From Eubacterium sp. (GTDB lineage: Bacteria; Bacillota; Clostridia; Lachnospirales; Lachnospiraceae): DNA of 60,035 nt. The notes under the pieces were generated by a model. It was not told the DNA's origin. It saw nothing but the letters and a program-made list of their open reading frames with translations, and ran no database searches. Location of the stretch: positions 1 to 60,035 of the forward strand of contig JAAVZE010000037.1 in the NCBI GenBank assembly GCA_022791495.1, written 5' to 3'. The first letter of the stretch is position 1, and every line of letters starts with the position of its first letter. Positions 1 to 7,453 of the stretch are shown here, in pieces. Both the position numbers and the translations under genes were made by a program.

Positions 1-2
1 CC

Positions 3-101
3 AGTCAAAGCTGTAACAGAATAGGTACAGATCCACAGTGCTTTAATTATTATAATGGAGTATTCAAGATTACCCAAGTGGATTGGGAGAAAGGAGAATA
101 A
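3..101 (+). CDS. C-terminal fragment of an unidentified protein
   Basis: An open frame enters from the left edge and stops at a TAA at 99-101, giving 32 residues ending in QVDWEKGE. It is read in the same direction as the island that follows, and its stop lies 42 bases before the next start. The tail is rich in aromatic and polar residues and shows no recognisable motif. It is probably the end of another island gene, but it could be a chance open frame, because nothing upstream is visible. Confidence 0.35.
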   Translation, partial: SQSCNRIGTDPQCFNYYNGVFKITQVDWEKGE

Positions 102-143
102 TCCATATCCTCAAAAGAGGATAATTGGATTATACGTGCAGGA

Positions 144-872
144 ATGCAAGGGAAAAACATTCTGATAACAGGTGCTTCAAAGGGAATTGGCCATGGTGTG
201 GCAGAGTATCTCCTGCAAGGAGGAGCAAATGTTATTTTAGTCGCACGCAATAGGGAAAAGCTGGAGGAACTCAGACTTAAATATCCAAATTCAGCTTTTC
301 CTTATCCGTATGATCTCTGTAAAATGGATGGTATTGAAGATATTTTTTTGTTTTGCAAAGCGCATGGTTTAAAATTACATGGCATGCTCCATGCGGCAGG
401 TATTAGTATTGACCGCCCTATAAAAGCATTAGAGTTTGAAGAGATGGGGCAGGTATTTCAGGTGAATTATTTTTCTTATGTGGCTTTAACAAAATATTTT
501 TTGAATAGAAAGTATTCAGAAAATGGATCGAGCATTATATGTATGTCTTCCATGGCTTCTTTTGAATGCGCGAAAGCGATGTCGCAATATGCTGCTTCCA
601 AAAATGCGATAAATGCATATACAAAGGTACTGGCAAGAGAAGCCGAGAAAAGAAAGATCCGGGTTAATGCTATCGCACCGGCCCTTGTTGATACAGACAT
701 GACACATCAATTGTGTGACGTACTGGAAGATTTTGAAGAAACTTTGATAACACGGCAGCCATTTGGTATTATCCCGGTAGAGCAGATTGCTTATCTGGCA
801 GAATTTTTGTTGTCTGACCGGTCTGCTTATATAACTGGTGCAATTATTCCCGTCCACGGCGGAGCATTTTGA
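144..872 (+). CDS. FabG-like short-chain dehydrogenase/reductase (copy 1)
   Basis: A 242-residue classical SDR, the usual length for 3-oxoacyl-ACP reductases. The NAD(P)-binding motif TGASKGIG lies at residues 9-16, a serine pair is at 135-136, and the catalytic pair is Tyr149 and Lys153. The C-terminal ITGAIIPVHGG is FabG-like. It probably reduces a beta-keto group on an ACP-bound or sugar-bound substrate in the cytosol. The start is supported by near-perfect N-terminal alignment with the paralogue at 11276, which has the same motif spacing. It is followed 21 bases later by a KAS III, so ketosynthase and reductase are paired as in other short acyl pathways. It could instead act directly on a nucleotide sugar; SDR substrates cannot be read from sequence. 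Confidence 0.85.
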   Translation: MQGKNILITGASKGIGHGVAEYLLQGGANVILVARNREKLEELRLKYPNSAFPYPYDLCKMDGIEDIFLFCKAHGLKLHGMLHAAGISIDRPIKALEFEEMGQVFQVNYFSYVALTKYFLNRKYSENGSSIICMSSMASFECAKAMSQYAASKNAINAYTKVLAREAEKRKIRVNAIAPALVDTDMTHQLCDVLEDFEETLITRQPFGIIPVEQIAYLAEFLLSDRSAYITGAIIPVHGGAF

Positions 873-893
873 TGACAGAGAGAAGGGAAAGCG

Positions 894-1901
894 ATGTATA
901 GTGAATTCGACAATATACAGATAGCAGGAATGGCGACAACGCTTCCAGAGCATGAAACGGACAACATGTCTTTCGCGGAATTGTTTGAAGAGGAAGTAGT
1001 ACGGAAACAGATAAAAGTAACAGGAATCAAAAAACGCAGGACGATAACCGGTCAGCAGGATACGCTGGACCTAATGCTTCACTCTGCCGATACGGTTTTG
1101 GAGCATACCGGCTGGAACCCGGAAAGCATAGATGTACTGATTTTGGCGACGGGGTATACCAGATGTAAGATTCCGTCAACGGCATTTCTGGCTCAAAAGT
1201 ACCTTGCTTTAAAGGAAGACTGTATTGTACTGGATCTGAATCTGGCATGTACAGGAACAGTCGATGGACTGCTGACGATGGCTTCTTTGCTGCAGCAATG
1301 TGGGGAAAATGCACGGGGGTTGCTGCTAGTGGGGGAAACACCGACGATTGGCGGCGCTGGAAATGACAAAACCACCAGTATGCTCTCCAGTGACTGCGGG
1401 GCTGCGGTGGCAGTGCAGACTGCACCGGGAAGTGCGGAGATTCGCTTTGCCCAGCGCACGGATGGAAGTCGTTATGAGGTATTGGTGAGAGATAATATAG
1501 AAGATCATATTCACATGGATGGGATGGAGGTATTCCATTTCGCCATTACTGACGTGGTACATACAATAGCTGAGTTTTTGGATCATTTTTCGATAGAGAA
1601 GGAATCTCTGGATTATATAGTCATACATCAGGCGCAGAAGTTTATTGTAGATAAGGTTGCCATGTTTGCTGAATTTGATAGAGAACGGGTGATCAATTCT
1701 TATCAGAAATACGGAAACAGCGGCGGGGCTTCTGACCTGTGTACTCTGTGTGAAAATCTTGGCGGCGAGGAAACAGATAGAGAGGTTTCTGTTTTTATGA
1801 CTGGATTTGGAGCAGGACTTTCCTGGGCGATGGTCACACTTATGCTTCAGACAAAGGATATACTTCCGGTAAGATTTACAGATCAGCATTATGAGATTTA
1901 G
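894..1901 (+). CDS. KAS III-type beta-ketoacyl-ACP synthase (copy 1, complete catalytic triad)
   Basis: A 335-residue thiolase-fold protein, the normal length for FabH-like enzymes. The Cys-His-Asn triad is intact: Cys119 in LACTG, His245 in IHQAQK and Asn275 in YGNSG. The C-terminal GFGAGLSW is the usual glycine-rich KAS III ending. The family condenses an acyl-CoA or acyl starter with a malonyl- or other acyl-ACP. A purine-rich ribosome site precedes the ATG. The next gene encodes a smaller KAS-like protein without the active cysteine, so the two probably form a heterodimer. The position beside an ACP, a dehydratase and a reductase inside a sugar island argues against housekeeping fatty acid synthesis. 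The extender and starter units are unknown. Confidence 0.88.
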   Translation: MYSEFDNIQIAGMATTLPEHETDNMSFAELFEEEVVRKQIKVTGIKKRRTITGQQDTLDLMLHSADTVLEHTGWNPESIDVLILATGYTRCKIPSTAFLAQKYLALKEDCIVLDLNLACTGTVDGLLTMASLLQQCGENARGLLLVGETPTIGGAGNDKTTSMLSSDCGAAVAVQTAPGSAEIRFAQRTDGSRYEVLVRDNIEDHIHMDGMEVFHFAITDVVHTIAEFLDHFSIEKESLDYIVIHQAQKFIVDKVAMFAEFDRERVINSYQKYGNSGGASDLCTLCENLGGEETDREVSVFMTGFGAGLSWAMVTLMLQTKDILPVRFTDQHYEI

Positions 1902-1913
1902 AGGTGTATAGAT

Positions 1914-2669
1914 ATGTTAAAAGAATACAGTGGAATCCGAATCTCCGGGCTCCGCAGCCGGAGGGCAGATCGTGAGAAACGGTCAGCGGATGTGGCAGCC
2001 GAATTAGCAGAAGAGCTGCTTTTGAGCCGTCATGCAGTAAAAGAAGATATCAAGGTACTGATCTATGTGACCCAGTCGCCTCTGTTTATGACACCATCCA
2101 CGTCTTTTTATATTGCTAAGAAGCTGCAGATTGGACAGGATTGTTTTCAATATGATATCAATCAGGGAGCCGGCGGGATGTTAATAGGCATACAGCTTGC
2201 AGCCTCACTGATGCTCTCACTGGAGGGGGCAGAGAAAGGGCTTCTTTTGATGGCAGATGATGAATTGAAATATGATACAGGTGAGCAGACAGCAGCATCT
2301 GTCCTTCTTCTTGAAAAAAGTAAGGAAAAAGACAGCAGGATATATGTAAAGAATGCGTCTTTCGGAAATTCTTTTACTTACTACTATCAGGGATATGGAG
2401 ATAAGTCTGTACATATGGATGAGCGTTTTCTCTCAACAGGCGGAAAATTGCTGGAGAAGAAAATAGAAGAGATATCCGCGCAGTGTTTAAATCGGGGAAT
2501 TACCCCAGAACATAGGATCTGCAGTCCGCAAAACGACAGTGCGGTAAGACTTCCCATATATCTTGAAGAGAAGCAGATCACAGGATGTTCCCTTCTGGCT
2601 GCGTTAGGGGCTGGATTATCTGTTACCACGCTGATATGTGACTTAAAAAAGGACATATATATAATTTGA
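1914..2669 (+). CDS. KAS III-like protein lacking the catalytic cysteine (probable non-catalytic partner)
   Basis: Only 251 residues long, but clearly related to the KAS III at 13035: both share TQSP, PSTSF/PSTAF and the YDIN strand before the active site. Where the paralogue has LGCSG, this protein has QGAGG, so the nucleophile is Ala86. The later His and Asn motifs (HQAQK and GNS) are also absent, while the C-terminal LGAGLSV glycine loop remains. It starts 12 bases after the active KAS III. Known parallels are PqsB, the inactive partner of PqsC, and chain-length factors of type II polyketide synthases. I infer a structural or specificity subunit. A decaying pseudogene is less likely, because the frame is open, the glycine loop is kept and the gene sits tightly in the operon. 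Confidence 0.78.
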   Translation: MLKEYSGIRISGLRSRRADREKRSADVAAELAEELLLSRHAVKEDIKVLIYVTQSPLFMTPSTSFYIAKKLQIGQDCFQYDINQGAGGMLIGIQLAASLMLSLEGAEKGLLLMADDELKYDTGEQTAASVLLLEKSKEKDSRIYVKNASFGNSFTYYYQGYGDKSVHMDERFLSTGGKLLEKKIEEISAQCLNRGITPEHRICSPQNDSAVRLPIYLEEKQITGCSLLAALGAGLSVTTLICDLKKDIYII

Positions 2670-2684
2670 AAAAGGAGAATGAAA

Positions 2685-2927
2685 ATGACAAATTTGGAAA
2701 AATATAATCAGGCATTTGCCCAGGCCCTTGATCTTGCTGAGGCAGATGTGAATGAGAGTCTGGAATATCAGGGGATTCCTTCATGGGATTCCATCGGGCA
2801 TATGGAGCTGATCTCACAGCTGGAGGATATGTTTGGGATCATGATGGATACCGATGATATTGTTGATCTTAGCTCCTACAATGTAGGAAAACAGATTCTT
2901 GCAAAGTATGATATTGTGATCGAATAG
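2685..2927 (+). CDS. Acyl carrier protein 1
   Basis: An 80-residue acidic four-helix protein. The phosphopantetheine-attachment motif WDSIGHMEL places the modified Ser at residue 36. Two in-frame ATGs are available; the one at 2685 lies 7 bases after AGGAG, while the earlier one at 2679 is too close to it, so 2685 is preferred. The N-terminus MTNLEKY also resembles those of ACPs 2 and 3. It should carry acyl chains between the adjacent KAS III pair, the dehydratase and the reductase. No phosphopantetheinyl transferase is in the window, so a housekeeping one must activate it. Confidence 0.9.
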   Translation: MTNLEKYNQAFAQALDLAEADVNESLEYQGIPSWDSIGHMELISQLEDMFGIMMDTDDIVDLSSYNVGKQILAKYDIVIE

Positions 2928-2939
2928 GAGAGGGCGCAT

Positions 2940-3407
2940 ATGGAAGGTTTTTGTCTGGATTCGGAGGAGATCAGGAAGTATGAGCAGATCCGTGAACCAC
3001 TGCTTATGCTTGATTATGTTACCAATGTCATACCGGGGAAAAGTGCTTCCGGCTATAAGGTGTTTCAGGAGGATGAATGGTTTTTTAAAATACATTTTCC
3101 GGGAGAACCGAATGTTCCCGGCGCTTTTCAATTAGAGGCGCTGGCACAGCTTTTAACTGTGGCAGTCACAACACTGCCGGGGCTTGCAGGAAAGACGACG
3201 CGGTTTATTTCATTTGAAATGAAATGTAAAAGAGAAATTCTGCCGGGAGAGAAGATGGATATGGAAGTGAAGCTGCTGTCGTGGCGGCGGGGGATCGCCA
3301 AAGGAACAGGCCGTGGGATGGTAAATGGAGAGATTGCCTGTGAGGCAGAGATGGTGATCACGATCCCTGACATACTCAATCAATTTCTGCCGGGAAAGAG
3401 AGGATAA
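2940..3407 (+). CDS. FabZ/FabA-like hot-dog 3-hydroxyacyl dehydratase
   Basis: A 155-residue hot-dog protein. The signature IHFPGEPNVPG, followed by LEALAQ, supplies the catalytic His52 and Glu66 expected in FabZ. The family removes water from 3-hydroxyacyl-ACP to give trans-2-enoyl-ACP. It begins 12 bases after the ACP gene and is followed after 2 bases by the ThDP enzyme, so the genes are co-transcribed. With the KAS pair, reductase and ACP upstream it completes a minimal elongation cycle except for an enoyl reductase, which I do not see in the window. An unsaturated or hydroxylated acyl product is therefore possible. Confidence 0.82.
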   Translation: MEGFCLDSEEIRKYEQIREPLLMLDYVTNVIPGKSASGYKVFQEDEWFFKIHFPGEPNVPGAFQLEALAQLLTVAVTTLPGLAGKTTRFISFEMKCKREILPGEKMDMEVKLLSWRRGIAKGTGRGMVNGEIACEAEMVITIPDILNQFLPGKRG

Positions 3408-3409
3408 CA

Positions 3410-5191
3410 GTGATTCGTGTAGCCGACTATGTGATTCAGTTTTTGAAAGAAAAGGGAATTGATCATATTTTCACCGTTACAGGCAGAGGAATTCTTTATT
3501 TAACGGATGCACTTGCAAAGTCTTGTATGGAAAGTATATCTGTTCACCACGAGCAGGCGGCTGCCTATGCTGCCTATGGATACGCACAGGCTAGAAATGA
3601 CCTGGGAGCGTGTCTTGTATCTACCGGCTGTGCGGCGACAAATGCCATCACCGGAGTACTGTGTGCCTGGCAGGATGCGGTACCATGTATTTTTATTTCG
3701 GGACAGAACAGTCTGCAGGAGACGAGCCGCTATACCGGAATTCCCATCCGTACCTATGGTTCCCAGGAAGCAGATCTGATACCGGTTGTCGAGTCTATTA
3801 CAAAATATGCGGTAATGATCACAGATCCAAAGGAAATTGCCTGTGAACTGGAAAAGGCAGTATGGCTGGCAATGTCCGGGCGGAAGGGACCTGTATGGAT
3901 TGATGTGCCATTTGATGTCCAGAATATGCGGATTGAGCCGGAGTTGCTGAAACATTTTGAGCCGGAACAGGGTGAGATACCATGTGCTTCCGAAGAAGAT
4001 ATGACATATGTGGGAGAACTTCTGGAGAAGGCATCCAGACCGGTGCTGTTAGTGGGAAGCGGAGTTCGTTCTGCCGGTGCTGAGATGGTGTTGAGAGAGT
4101 TTTTAAATAAATATCCGGTACCCGTTGTATTTGCTCCGTCAGCTGTTGACGTATATGGTGCAGGGGAATGTTATGGAATTGGTTCTGTCGGCAGCATGGG
4201 GGGAAGCCGTGCCGGGAACTTCGCTGTTCAGAATTCGGATCTTCTTCTCGTGCTGGGGCATCGCCTTTCTTCAATGACAACAGGAAACCAGTTTGAAAAG
4301 TTTGCCAGGGAGGCGAAAGTGCTTGTAGTTGATGTGGATCCAGTGGAGCATTCTAAAAAAATGATACCGATGCACCGGTTGATCCTTTCGGATGTTAAAG
4401 TTGTTCTGCAGCAGCTGATCGACAGGGACCTGGAAGTGGAATGCAGAGATTGGATGGATAAGTGCCTGCATTGGAAAAAGGTATTTCCCAAGTGTGAGGA
4501 CAGGCATAGGGAAAAGGAGCAGGTGGATCTTCATAATCTGGCGGATACTGTCGGAAAATTCATGGAGAAGAGGGCTCAGATTGTGACAGATGCGGGATTT
4601 GAGGAGCTGATCGTTCCCTCGGTGCTGGAGCTTTCGTTGGGACAGCGCTGTATCCATCCCTTTTCCCAGGGGGCGATGGGTTTTTCTTTATCCGCTGCCA
4701 TGGGAGCCTGTATTGCGACAGGTGATCAGACGATCTCTGTCAATGGGGATGGTTCGATTATGATGAATCTTCAGGAATTGTGGACGATACATCATGCTCA
4801 TGTTCCGGTAAAGGTGATTGTGGCAAATAATAATTGTTATGCAGTGATCCGGAAACGCCAGAAGGATCTGTTCCGCACACGCACGATTGGGACAGATGAT
4901 TCCAACGGGGTATGTTGTCCTTCCTTTCAAAAGGTGGCAGATTCCTTTGAAATTCCCTATGTAAGAGTAAATTCCAGTGAAGAGCTGGAAGAGAAGATTG
5001 CCATGGTGCTGCAGATGGAGGGACCGGTTATCTGTGAAGTAATGTGTGTGGAAGAGCAGGAGTATCTGCATAGTTCTTTTACAAGGGGACAGGCGGGACG
5101 GATCGTGAGGCCGCCGCTGGAAGACCAGTCACCCTTTATGGACAGGGAACTGTTCCTGAAAGAAATGGTGATAGAACCAATTGATCTGTAA
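3410..5191 (+). CDS. ThDP-dependent enzyme of the acetolactate synthase family
   Basis: A 593-residue protein with the three-domain layout of pyruvate-type ThDP enzymes. The N-terminal domain has the proton-relay Glu48 in HHEQAAAYAA. The C-terminal domain has the ThDP/Mg motif from GDG (about residue 446) to NNN (about 476). The GTG start at 3410 follows an AGAGAGGA ribosome site. Family members decarboxylate a 2-oxo acid and transfer the resulting acyl anion to an aldehyde or ketone. In polysaccharide loci a relative, YerE, builds the two-carbon branch of yersiniose. Here it could join an aldehyde or ketone from the LuxC route or a keto sugar. It is not a biosynthetic ilvB: there is no small subunit and no branched-chain amino acid context. 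Confidence 0.8.
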   Translation: MIRVADYVIQFLKEKGIDHIFTVTGRGILYLTDALAKSCMESISVHHEQAAAYAAYGYAQARNDLGACLVSTGCAATNAITGVLCAWQDAVPCIFISGQNSLQETSRYTGIPIRTYGSQEADLIPVVESITKYAVMITDPKEIACELEKAVWLAMSGRKGPVWIDVPFDVQNMRIEPELLKHFEPEQGEIPCASEEDMTYVGELLEKASRPVLLVGSGVRSAGAEMVLREFLNKYPVPVVFAPSAVDVYGAGECYGIGSVGSMGGSRAGNFAVQNSDLLLVLGHRLSSMTTGNQFEKFAREAKVLVVDVDPVEHSKKMIPMHRLILSDVKVVLQQLIDRDLEVECRDWMDKCLHWKKVFPKCEDRHREKEQVDLHNLADTVGKFMEKRAQIVTDAGFEELIVPSVLELSLGQRCIHPFSQGAMGFSLSAAMGACIATGDQTISVNGDGSIMMNLQELWTIHHAHVPVKVIVANNNCYAVIRKRQKDLFRTRTIGTDDSNGVCCPSFQKVADSFEIPYVRVNSSEELEEKIAMVLQMEGPVICEVMCVEEQEYLHSSFTRGQAGRIVRPPLEDQSPFMDRELFLKEMVIEPIDL

Positions 5192-5224
5192 CGGATGCAA
5201 AAATGTGTGCGAAGGGAGAACAGG

Positions 5225-6256
5225 ATGTCACAAATTATTTTGGCTAATGGAAAAAAGGTTGGTGATTACAAACATCCCTACATTGTAGCGGAGGTCAATT
5301 CCAGCCATAATGGGGATGTTGGGACAGCAAAGAGGATGATCGACGAAGCAAAGCGTATTGCCTGTGACTGTGTTAAATTTCAGTCCTGGTCTGCGGAGTC
5401 TTTATATTCTGCCAGCTACTATCAGGAGAATCCTATCGCGAAGAGGATCGTTGGCAAATTTGCGATGCCAGAAGAGGCGCTTGCGGAACTGGCGGAATAT
5501 TGCCGTGAAATAGGAATTGCATTTTCTTCAACTCCTTATTGTAAAAGAGAAGTAGATTTTCTGGTTGACACCTGTAAAGTACCTTTTGTGAAGATAGCTT
5601 CCATGGATATTAATAATTATCCTTACATCCGTTATATTGCAGAAAAAGGAATTCCCATCGTGCTGGCAACCGGTATGGCAGATCTGACGGAGATACAAAA
5701 GGCGGTGGAGGCTGTTGAGAGTACCGGAAATAAAAATCTGTGCCTGCTGCATTGTATCTCTCTATATCCGGCCGAGACGCAGACAATGCAGCTAAATAAT
5801 ATACTGGGGCTTCGGGAGAAGTTTCCTTCCTATCCTATTGGCTTTTCTGATCATTCCCTGGGGATTGAGATGCCGGTGGCAGCGACTGCTCTTGGTGCCG
5901 CCTATATCGAAAAACATTTTACGCTGGATAAAAAGAAGATGGGGATGGACAATAATATGGCGATGGAGCCGGAAGAGTTTCAGAGTATGGTGGAGTGCTG
6001 CAACCGTGTGTATGAAGCCATGGGAGAATATGAGAGGTCTGTGAGCGAAGCAGAACTGGCGCAGCGGGATAAGATGCGAAGGAGCATAGTAGTTACTGCT
6101 GACTTGAAAGAGGGCAGTGTTCTTTCGGAAAAAGATCTGGATGTAAAACGTCCGGGAACAGGGATTCCACCGGAAAAAATGCCGGAGCTCGCCGGTAAAG
6201 TTCTGACAGAAGATGTCACGGCTGATCAGATACTGACAGAAGACATGATAAAATAA
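5225..6256 (+). CDS. NeuB-family nonulosonic acid synthase (copy 1, canonical SAF domain)
   Basis: A 343-residue enzyme of the sialic acid, legionaminic acid and pseudaminic acid synthase family, which condenses phosphoenolpyruvate with a six-carbon amino sugar. The TIM-barrel half shows AEVNSSHNGD, VKFQSW, FSDHS and IEKHFT. The C-terminal SAF (antifreeze-like) domain carries VKRPGTGI, the loop that holds the conserved substrate-binding arginine in NeuB. An in-frame start exists at 5195, but the ATG at 5225 follows GGGAG at good spacing and gives the usual N-terminus. A second NeuB homologue at 30123 belongs to a different subtype. A 66-bp hairpin-rich element is inserted exactly at its stop codon. 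Confidence 0.88.
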   Translation: MSQIILANGKKVGDYKHPYIVAEVNSSHNGDVGTAKRMIDEAKRIACDCVKFQSWSAESLYSASYYQENPIAKRIVGKFAMPEEALAELAEYCREIGIAFSSTPYCKREVDFLVDTCKVPFVKIASMDINNYPYIRYIAEKGIPIVLATGMADLTEIQKAVEAVESTGNKNLCLLHCISLYPAETQTMQLNNILGLREKFPSYPIGFSDHSLGIEMPVAATALGAAYIEKHFTLDKKKMGMDNNMAMEPEEFQSMVECCNRVYEAMGEYERSVSEAELAQRDKMRRSIVVTADLKEGSVLSEKDLDVKRPGTGIPPEKMPELAGKVLTEDVTADQILTEDMIK

Positions 6257-6334
6257 GTTCTAACGAACTTATTGGCAAGTTGCTTTGCAACTTGGGATGC
6301 ACAAAAACCGTGTGCAGAAATTATGATAAAATAA
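6245..6334 (+). mobile_element. Small hairpin-rich insertion flanked by 12-bp direct repeats
   Basis: The 12 bases ATGATAAAATAA that end the NeuB gene (6245-6256) are repeated exactly at 6323-6334. Between them lie 66 bases made of three consecutive hairpins: GTTC/GAAC, CAAGTTGC/GCAACTTG with a TTT loop, and TGCACA/TGTGCA. Removing one repeat plus the insert restores a short spacer with the ribosome site of the next gene. This is what a miniature non-coding element with target-site duplication would leave. It encodes nothing and may act as a transcript-processing or attenuation site between the NeuB and LuxE genes. Confidence 0.55.
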
Positions 6335-6349
6335 AGAGGTGAAGGAATT

Positions 6350-7441
6350 TTGGATGCAGGGATATGTGGAGAGCATGAGCTTTTTTCCTATAAACCTTAC
6401 GAACTGGCTTCCGATGTTAAGGGGAAGTTATTGCTCAGCCGCCTGAATGGTCTGACTAGAAACAGTTATGAAAATTGTGGGGAATACCGCCGCCTGATCT
6501 CTCTGTTGTTTCCTGAGGGCTGGGCAGCGGAGAATCTGGCAGAGGTTCCTTTTCTGCCAGTGTCTCTATTTAAGACGAAAAAATTGTGCAATGTTCCAGA
6601 GGATCAGATCATTAAGAGGATGACCTCTTCCGGCACCACCGGGCAGCAGGTGTCACAGATCTTTTTGGATAAGGCAACGGCAAATAACCAGCAGAAGATA
6701 CTGGTAAAGATCGTGTCAGATTTTACGGGGAATGCCAGAATGCCCATGATCATTCTGGACTGCCCTTCTGTCATCCGCAACCGGCGGATGTTTTCTGCCA
6801 GAGGCGCCGGGATACTGGGATTTTCCATATTTGCCCGAAAAAAAATATTTGCCTTCGATGACCAGATGAATCTCGATGTAGAGGGAATAAAAGAATTTCT
6901 TGCTGAATATGAGGGACAGACCGTTTTTCTTTTTGGATTTACTTTTATGATCTGGGAATATTTTTATAAGGTATTAAAGAATTCGGGAGAAAAACTGCCA
7001 CTGGAACATGCCGTTCTGATTCATGGAGGTGGGTGGAAAAAACTGGAAAGTGAGGCGGTTTCCAAAGAAGAATTTAAAAAATCTTTGCAGGCTGTTTGTG
7101 GTATTACCCGGATTCATGATTATTATGGAATGGTGGAACAAACTGGATGTGTCTACATGGAATGTGAATATGGCCATCTTCATGTAAGTGCCTATTCGGA
7201 TGTGCTGATCCGTAATATGCGGGATTTTTCTTTATGTGAGACCGGACAGGAAGGGGTGATCCAGGTTTTGTCAGCGATTCCTGAATCTTATCCTGGGCAT
7301 TCTTTGCTGACGGAAGATGTTGGCTGTATTCTGGGAGAGGATGACTGCCCCTGTGGACGGAAAGGGAAGTATATCGAAGTGCATGGAAGGATGAAGAATG
7401 CAGAGATCCGTGGCTGCAGCGATACATTTGAAAGGAAATGA
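6350..7441 (+). CDS. LuxE-like acyl-protein synthetase
   Basis: A 363-residue adenylate-forming protein of the LuxE family. SSGTTGQ at residues 93-99 is the AMP-binding loop, and HGGGWKK and YYGMVEQTG are typical family motifs. In luminous bacteria LuxE activates a fatty acid as acyl-AMP, carries it on a cysteine near its C-terminus and passes it to the reductase LuxC. Cys356 near the end of this protein, after a CPCG motif, is a candidate carrier residue. The TTG start at 6350 follows a strong AGGTGAAGG site. The LuxC homologue starts 12 bases downstream and there is no luciferase gene, so the product is likely an aldehyde used in glycan or lipid tailoring. Confidence 0.85.
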   Translation: MDAGICGEHELFSYKPYELASDVKGKLLLSRLNGLTRNSYENCGEYRRLISLLFPEGWAAENLAEVPFLPVSLFKTKKLCNVPEDQIIKRMTSSGTTGQQVSQIFLDKATANNQQKILVKIVSDFTGNARMPMIILDCPSVIRNRRMFSARGAGILGFSIFARKKIFAFDDQMNLDVEGIKEFLAEYEGQTVFLFGFTFMIWEYFYKVLKNSGEKLPLEHAVLIHGGGWKKLESEAVSKEEFKKSLQAVCGITRIHDYYGMVEQTGCVYMECEYGHLHVSAYSDVLIRNMRDFSLCETGQEGVIQVLSAIPESYPGHSLLTEDVGCILGEDDCPCGRKGKYIEVHGRMKNAEIRGCSDTFERK

Positions 7442-7453
7442 GAGATATTCTTT

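Noticed and set aside
106-123. A 7-bp hairpin TATCCTC/GAGGATA with an AAAA loop just before the first SDR gene.
   Set aside because: Short and likely by chance; it might partly mask a ribosome site, but there is no further support.
894-3407. Housekeeping type II fatty acid synthesis cluster.
   Set aside because: fabD, fabF, fabI/fabK and acc genes are missing, several carriers and KAS III copies are present, and the genes are surrounded by sugar enzymes.
3410-5191. Acetolactate synthase (ilvB) of branched-chain amino acid synthesis.
   Set aside because: No ilvN, ilvC or ilvD nearby; position inside the sugar/acyl operon indicates a specialised carboligase. leuA at 52961 is too far away to be context.
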